Origin: Echinometra lucunter
Taxonomy: Eukaryota > Echinodermata > Echinoidea > Camarodonta > Echinometridae
Direction of reading: 5' to 3'
Length of the DNA stretch: 64,000 nt
NCBI GenBank assembly: GCA_029962745.1
Contig: CM057161.1
Location: 5,946,315-6,010,314, forward strand
In this document: piece after piece, positions 58,222 to 64,000 of the stretch
How the letters are laid out: each line of letters opens with the position of its first letter
Numbering within the stretch: the first letter of the stretch is position 1
Notes under the pieces: model-generated
Told to the model about the DNA's origin: nothing
The model's input: the letters and a program-made list of their open reading frames with translations, nothing else
Database searches by the model: none
Made by a program: the position numbers and the translations under genes

Positions 58222-58798
58222 TGTTATGTGATAATAAGACCAATTTCACATTTTCTATAATTTATCAATACTTAATCAATACTTCTACAGGAAGTAAAAC
58301 AGGAAGTTAAATGTTTACAAACTTCACTCTTCTACAGAAAATATTACTCATACATCTTCCAACTAAAGCTATGAAGCACTGGTCACTTTATGGGCTTCTT
58401 ATTCACTACATCACTCCTTCCAGATAACTGACCCACTCCCCCAATACTGAGTAAAAGTTATGACGTACATTAGGCCTTTGGTCAAGAGCTCAAGGTTGAC
58501 CAACTCCCAGTAGAGGGTTTACCCATTATAAAAGGGGTTCACTTCAGGACTCCAATCAGAGATAGAGATCGAGAGAGACAGAGAACCAGAATACTTCAGA
58601 ATACTTTAGACTACTAGAGTACAGTCACCATCAGACTTACTCTTAGGCTTCTGTTTGTAATTCTTATGTTCGAGTTATACATCACCTAAATAAATGTTAC
58701 ACCTTATCCTTTAACTTTGAGTATTCGTGTCTTCATTGTATATGTTCTCTGTTGCTGGATGGTTGAACTAAACACTGGAATCCGATCCCTACACGACA
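58222..58798 (+). repeat. 3' LTR
   Basis: Line-by-line comparison with the 5' LTR shows the same 577 bases with one substitution. It is followed by ATAT, the right half of the target-site duplication. Confidence 0.95.
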
Positions 58799-61599
58799 AT
58801 ATTATTCATTGTTGTTTTATGATTATACATGCTTACTAAAATTTTATGGGTTTGATGATAACAAAGTATGATCATAACTAATGAATAGCCGTCTTGACTT
58901 CTATAGCTTAATCTATAAGTCTTGAGTGAAGTTCACGTCGATTATTTATCTACTTCTTCAATTCTGTCACTGAAGTAAATTAGTTGGCCAAAGGGAAGAA
59001 ACTGTCGTGCTTTTATCTTTAACGTTTTGTTGTTTCGGCTGTTAGTATTGGAATGGACAGATAATCTTACCGAAAATGTAGTTATCGTCAGGGAAGGGCA
59101 TTTTTCATATATAGTTATCGAAATTAATTTTGCAGTTTCTAGCATCCTGTTGGTGGGCTCTATGTAATCCATTTTGGGTAGAATGTGAAAAAATATATAT
59201 CAAAGGTAGGAATGTTGTACTTAAAAGAAGATCATTCTCTTTTGCGGTCAAGCTGAAATTATTCTGTGGCTGGCATGGTTACTATTTTCTTCGGCCCCCC
59301 CCCCTCAGAAAAAAAGTGCTATGCCAGGCACCTCAGAGAATCATAATTTCAACTGGAGCCTCTCAGTGCAAGGTAGATCTGATTATTATCATAACAACAC
59401 TAGTAATAATTGTAATAATGGTAGAGATGTTAATGATAATAGTGATATTATTACATTTCCTCCACGTTTGAATGAACAATCTGATCAGTTTGCACCAATA
59501 TGCAATATAATTATCAGTAGAATTAGAAGTATTAGAAGAAGTAGTATAATTAGCGGTGCTTCTATAGATTTCATTATAACTGTAATAATGATACGTCTGC
59601 TACTGTGACGTCTACTTCTATTACTACCACCCCTGCGACTACTTCTGGGTTCGAAATACGTGATAAATGGTCAAATCGAACCTTTGCGTTTGGGAAACAC
59701 CAAAATGCATCACCATAAATCAACTTGCATTTGCATGTCATTTGTCTCTGACCCACACGTCATTCATCGACATTGACGTCGCGCTGTTAAGTTCTTTAAT
59801 GGGCCGATGTACCAAAATAGTCGCTCATCGATTAACCTCCAGTCGCAAATGCCGGGCCAAGAAAACAAACGATTCAAGCCCTCTCGTGTTTGACAAGCGC
59901 ATAATAATCGATTTAATAAGGGAAGTAATCAATCACTCTATTTCCATAAAGATTAGAAATAAGATAAAAGGTTACCGAACTACACTTTATTTCTGCTAGC
60001 ACGTATGTTTTCATCTAGCTGAAATTTCGTGATGTGCGTCTTTTTGAATAAAAGTCAGTAGACCTGTTCGAAGGATAAAGATATTTCGGAACAACTGATT
60101 TCAGTTTATTTGCATGTGCGTATCATTTTGTTGTGTGTGCCTGAATATATTCTGTGAAGAGCGGTTGCCGCTGAATGACTGGTGTATAACACAGACAAGA
60201 TCATATAGATCTTAATAGCGTCCCTAAAAAGCGTCCCTAAATAGATATTATATTAACTTCATCTGCACCTGTATGTATTTTCTAGAATGATGTACAAGAA
60301 GAGGACAGATTCGCTTTAAGAATCTAGAAATTATTGAACAAATAAAACTCTTTGTCTATAAAAATGAAATGTGTTACACATAAAGGCGAGCCGTTGTATT
60401 GTATTGTTACTTACAAAAGATGTTTGTTCAAAACATACAAACTACAACATCCTTCAATGCTCCTCTTCCTTCTAAGCACTCAATCAATATTATCTTCCAA
60501 GCTACTGAGGAACTTTTAAATATACTGAAATGAATAATTCCCTCATCTTGCACTTGACTCTTGACATTTGTAAAAAACAAGAACAATATTTAAAAAAAAG
60601 ATATTATCATGAGGTTACTCCACTTCCTTTTGCATGTTTTGCCTCACAGATAGCGAGCGAACCCCATTCTCTTTCAGGGCATTTGCGTAATCTTCGTATG
60701 CATCGTGAACATAATACATCATTCAGAATCACATCATGCATGTAAATAGCATGCTGCCACAGCGCTTGGCGAACGGTAAATGAGCTATAAAATGCACCTT
60801 AGATTGATTTTTCCAGCCTGCCTTTCATTTTAAAGATACATACTCACTCAAAAGCTTCCTGAATGAGTCCGTTATGTAAATGCTCTGCTATATTTATATG
60901 TTTTCTTGTTTTGCTATCGAAGAGGCCTGTTTAAACATGGAATCTTCATTTTACATAGAGCCGGAATTGTGAGATTAAAGAAAGGAAAGTTAACCTTTCG
61001 CAACCACCGGCGTCGTGAAAATGTAAAGGAAAATAAATAAATTTGTCAAAGCAGAGTACTATTGAAATGAGAATACAATAAAATTTTACGAGTAAAGGTT
61101 TCAAATTTTCATCTGGGCTGGTATACTGGTTACGATGCATTACTTTTACTCCATATGTTCTGGAGAGCTAAATTGTTTGGAAGTACCTGTTCATCGCTAA
61201 AATTCTTAAAAACGGATCAAATATACAAACATTACTGATCCGTGCTGTGTGACAACACAATGAATTATTCATCTGCTTAATATTTTTTGATCAGCTCTAT
61301 AAAGTCAACATATTGCGGTCTTTTAAGAGGAAAAAGTTAAGCATTACATTTAAGTATTTCTTTTTCAATTCAGAAGGCATTCTAGATTAGAGTAAGGTCA
61401 CCTTCTGGGGAGAGACGGGATAGACTCAACGCCAGTTTAAGATGATATCGATTTTGTTCTAAAAGTGCATTTAAGGTGACTAGTGATCCAGACCAAAAGA
61501 ACACATTCATGTGTCGATAGATAGAACTAATCGCCTAACAGAAAATCGCCAGACAAACCAATTAATGCGAATCGCGAATACTCAGTTGGTCTCTGTGGA
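58799..61599. other. Noncoding, nothing recognised
   Basis: A 10-base C run lies at 59295-59304 and a loose (ATAATR)n patch near 59380-59600. ORFs at 59130-59471 and 59667-59999 have no domain or codon signature. Confidence 0.4.
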
Positions 61600-61710
61600 A
61601 ACCTTGGCAGCCAATTGGAACGCGCCGGCATCTTGTGCCGTGACTTCGATACGCACAACTGACCAATGAGAGACATGGAGCGTGCAAAGATGCGTGGGCG
61701 CATGCGCCAG
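61600..61710 (+). promoter_or_regulatory. Candidate receptor promoter (CCAAT, NRF-1 site)
   Basis: CCAAT boxes at 61611-61615 and 61663-61667 and a palindromic GCGCATGCGC (61698-61707, the NRF-1 core) lie 200-300 bases before the receptor start codon, in a locally GC-richer stretch. No TATA box stands at a fitting distance from them, although TATAAA-like sequence occurs near 61833. The transcription start is not determined. Confidence 0.4.
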
Positions 61711-61855
61711 GTGGTTGTGGTTTATTCGCTGTGCGGTGATATTACACGTACAACTTCAGTGATTAGAGGGATCGCCAATACCGTGTGCCTTGCAACTCTC
61801 TCCCTCTTCACTTCGTGACTTCGTGCTTTTTGATATAAACTCTAACACTCTTATC

Positions 61856-61885
61856 ATGTCCAATTTAGAAAGTTTACAGCGTTAG
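61856..61885 (+). CDS. Upstream ORF, nine codons (MSNLESLQR)
   Basis: An ATG 53 bases before the receptor ATG opens a nine-codon frame ending in TAG, 23 bases before the main start and in a different frame. If it is included in the 5' UTR it could reduce receptor translation. Translation is unproven. Confidence 0.35.
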   Translation: MSNLESLQR

Positions 61886-61908
61886 GAGGGAAGAGCAACG
61901 ATTTCCAA

Positions 61909-63024
61909 ATGGATCCTGACTGTGAGGATAGTTTTAACGTGACAAGTGAAGATGTCCCTTTCATGACATATGGACCGGGACACATCTTTTACATCGCAGC
62001 GTTCCTCCCTATACTTCTCGTGGTCGGAGTGCTTGACAACCTAGCCTTCATCTATGTCGTGCTTAAAATCCCTCGGATGCGAACTTGCACCAATTGCTAT
62101 TTGCTCAACCTGGCAATTTCTGATATTATCTTTCTTTTGATGGCCATTGGAGAGAAGATTTGGCGTTTCGCGGTCTCCCCAATTCGAGATGACGATAATC
62201 CTATGGGTCGGAGTGGCTGTATTTGGGTATTCCTTTTTTCCGATACAGCTTACATTGCTTCGCTATTCTTCATTACCCTTGTATCTGTTGAACGTTTCTG
62301 CGCAGTATGTCGGCCTCAGAAAAAGAGCGAAACAAGCCAATTTTACAAAACAGCGGTAGTGACAGTCGCTTCTTGGACTATATCAGCCATTGGAGCTGCT
62401 TCGTTGACACCGTCCAATCTTGTCTTCAACAAAATCTGTATATCATGGCCACCCGGGGATCAGTTTGTTGGCTACCCAAACGAATTTGCGCTGTGCCATC
62501 CTCTTCATGATTGGATTAGTGCCTACGCGCAGGGTATGCAGACAATCCCTTTCTTTATCTCTCTTATCGTCAACGTAGTGCTTTATATCGGAATTATCCG
62601 AGGTTTGAACAGGTCAATAGAAAGGTTACGTGTGCATGGAGGGACCAAGGACAATGATACTAAAATGCGTGATCAGGTGGCGAGGATGCTGGTCATCAAC
62701 GGAACATTTTTCTTCTGTTGTTTAGCACCGTTCGAGATCGTATCCGCTTTAAATATGATTGCTGCATTGTCAGGGGACGATTTCATCGGCGATACGACGA
62801 CACAGGAAGTGCTTTCGTACACGGGGAGGTCCCTCTCCTACATCAACGCAGTCATTAACCCCATCATATACACCTTAATGAGCAATCGTTACCGGGACGC
62901 TTTCAAGCAAGCATTCCACATCAACACCTCATCATCGTCAAGGCGGTTACCATCGGGCAAATCAAGCACCCAAGCAACCACACAGGAATACCTTAAAATA
63001 AGCCAAGCTGATACAAGAATGTAA
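61909..63024 (+). CDS. Class A GPCR, TRH-receptor-like, intronless
   Basis: A 371-residue plasma-membrane receptor expected to couple an extracellular ligand, probably a neuropeptide, to G proteins. Landmarks: N-glycosylation site N10; TM1 about 26-54 with N44 (1.50); TM2 NLAISD with D72 (2.50); C104 at the start of TM3 and C196 in loop 2 for the conserved disulfide; ERF (128-130) in place of DRY; W156 in TM4; P214 in TM5; TM6 with CLAP (271-274) in place of CWxP; TM7 NPIIY (317-321); helix 8 SNRYRDAFKQAF; and a Ser/Thr-rich tail. The ATG follows an in-frame TAA at 61843 and is the first in frame. Resemblance to the TRH-receptor-like group, including expanded intronless sets in echinoderms, is from memory. 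The ligand is unknown; it could equally be another beta-group peptide receptor. Confidence 0.95.
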   Translation: MDPDCEDSFNVTSEDVPFMTYGPGHIFYIAAFLPILLVVGVLDNLAFIYVVLKIPRMRTCTNCYLLNLAISDIIFLLMAIGEKIWRFAVSPIRDDDNPMGRSGCIWVFLFSDTAYIASLFFITLVSVERFCAVCRPQKKSETSQFYKTAVVTVASWTISAIGAASLTPSNLVFNKICISWPPGDQFVGYPNEFALCHPLHDWISAYAQGMQTIPFFISLIVNVVLYIGIIRGLNRSIERLRVHGGTKDNDTKMRDQVARMLVINGTFFFCCLAPFEIVSALNMIAALSGDDFIGDTTTQEVLSYTGRSLSYINAVINPIIYTLMSNRYRDAFKQAFHINTSSSSRRLPSGKSSTQATTQEYLKISQADTRM

Positions 63025-64000
63025 AACTGAATCACCGGTCTTTAATCCTATTTTAAATTTAAAGAATTGAAAGAAATGAGCAATTTGTTTGTTGATTAAC
63101 AGGTTCGACAGTGTCGACATTTGAGAGCAAAGCAAAGTAGTGAAGCTTCAAACCACATTTTTAATGCCAGTAATTCACATTTCCGGTGGAAGTGCTTCTA
63201 CTGCACTTTTGTGATGTACGTTGATCCGTGTAAAGCCAGAAGCAGTATTGACATTTTTCTCTAGTTCCATTTTACCTGTTGCTTCAAGCATGTAGAATTT
63301 TCAGAGGCAAAATTTGGAATATTCTCCTTTTCCTAACGCTGGCATTTGGTGAAGGAAGCAACAGAAACGTAGCCAAAAGCCAAATCGATAAAGCGGTGAA
63401 TACTCGGGAGGTCAGCAGCTGGGTGGCTCAACCAAGGGGCAGCGAAAAGCACTTTTTCCCCCAGCTCAGGATTAGCTCTTTTTCAGCATGCTCCTGGAAA
63501 TATGAAACTTCATAGTTTCGCCCTGTAACTAGATGACGCTTGTTGCCCCTTGACAAACAATGGTGAACCGCAATGAAGCAGGCTGCCGCAGGTTTCTATC
63601 AGTAGACGGATGAGATGATGGTCATTTGTTTGGCAAGCACACAAATTAATAAATTTCTCTGCATACTAAAGTATCAAAGCTTATATCAAAGCAGTTATGA
63701 AATAAAGAAAACATGTGGTAAAAATGGTGAATATAAGGTAAAGTAAGTAGAAAAGGAAAGAGAGAGAGAGAAATAATTGCCACTTTAAAGATGTACACCT
63801 GCAAAAGCCGGAGATCAGAGGCAGAGTGTCATCCTTGGACTCTTCGTGTGGAATGTTTCAGAGATGTGATATTCGTGCTATTAGATATCTATAAACGTTG
63901 ACAGAGACAACGATATCGAACGGAAGGGATTGCTATATTTTCAAAGGCGGAGAATTTCGATTCAAACAATGAATGACCTTGTGCATAATGTTTCCACCAC
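63025..64000 (+). other. Receptor 3' flank with poly(A) signals
   Basis: AATAAA occurs at 63648-63653 and 63701-63706, which would give a 3' UTR of about 650-700 bases. A short GAGAGA run lies near 63760. The 78-codon ORF at 63279 is taken as chance. No further gene is seen to the window end. Confidence 0.5.

Larger units (their letters stand above)
55402..58798 (+). mobile_element. Young LTR retrotransposon without gag/pol
   Basis: Two 577-bp LTRs (TGTTATGTG...CACGACA) flank 2.24 kb. An ATAT duplication lies immediately outside (55398-55401 and 58799-58802). A primer-binding-site-like TGGAGAACCCG starts at 55981, and a polypurine tract AAAAGGGGA abuts the 3' LTR. I could find only one difference between the LTRs, so insertion is recent. 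No reverse transcriptase, integrase, protease or gag frame exists. A 17-codon ORF (MARLFDKRLRIALISAL) at 56069 and an acidic, Asp/Asn-rich stretch near 56190-56390 may be gag vestiges. It fits a LARD-type non-autonomous element moved by enzymes of another element. Confidence 0.93.

Overview
The window looks like about 64 kb of nuclear genome from a marine invertebrate deuterostome, most likely an echinoderm. The grounds are AT-rich, intron-scale noncoding DNA, many small fold-back elements with GGGCCC-type ends, tRNA-headed SINEs, LINE tails, long poly-G tracts, and one intronless rhodopsin-family receptor gene. I see no bacterial, organellar or viral gene. The species assignment is inference.

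Layout: 1-16 kb is gene-poor, with four related tRNA-headed SINE pieces or tails, telomere-like TTAGGG repeats (3.7-4.0 kb), three terminal-inverted-repeat (TIR) elements, LINE remnants and two possible protein-coding exons (6.4 and 9.0 kb). From 16,076 to 34,363 the same 8.9 kb sequence appears twice, on the two sides of a block of exactly 500 Ns. The last 8.9 kb before the gap equals the first 8.9 kb after it. This is the signature of two overlapping contigs left unmerged, so everything annotated there in pairs probably exists once in the real genome. From 34 to 51 kb there is a diverged direct repeat pair, further fold-back elements, a decayed LINE reverse-transcriptase fragment (41.5-42.5 kb) and a fourth SINE. 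From 51 to 54 kb lie TIR elements, TA microsatellites and a scrambled array of three tRNA-like units. From 55,402 to 58,798 there is a structurally complete, very young LTR retrotransposon with no gag or pol.

The only confidently complete protein gene is at 61,909-63,024. It is a single-exon class A G-protein-coupled receptor of 371 residues, resembling neuropeptide (TRH-receptor-like) receptors. Upstream lie two CCAAT boxes, an NRF-1-type palindrome and a nine-codon upstream ORF. Downstream are AATAAA signals.

The genes do not form an operon or pathway. Most of the interpretable sequence is mobile DNA. The items most worth following are the probable assembly overlap, the gag/pol-less LTR element, the tRNA-like array, the SINE family with a shared central domain, and several short CTGANGA-hairpin-GAAA modules that resemble degenerate hammerhead ribozyme cores.
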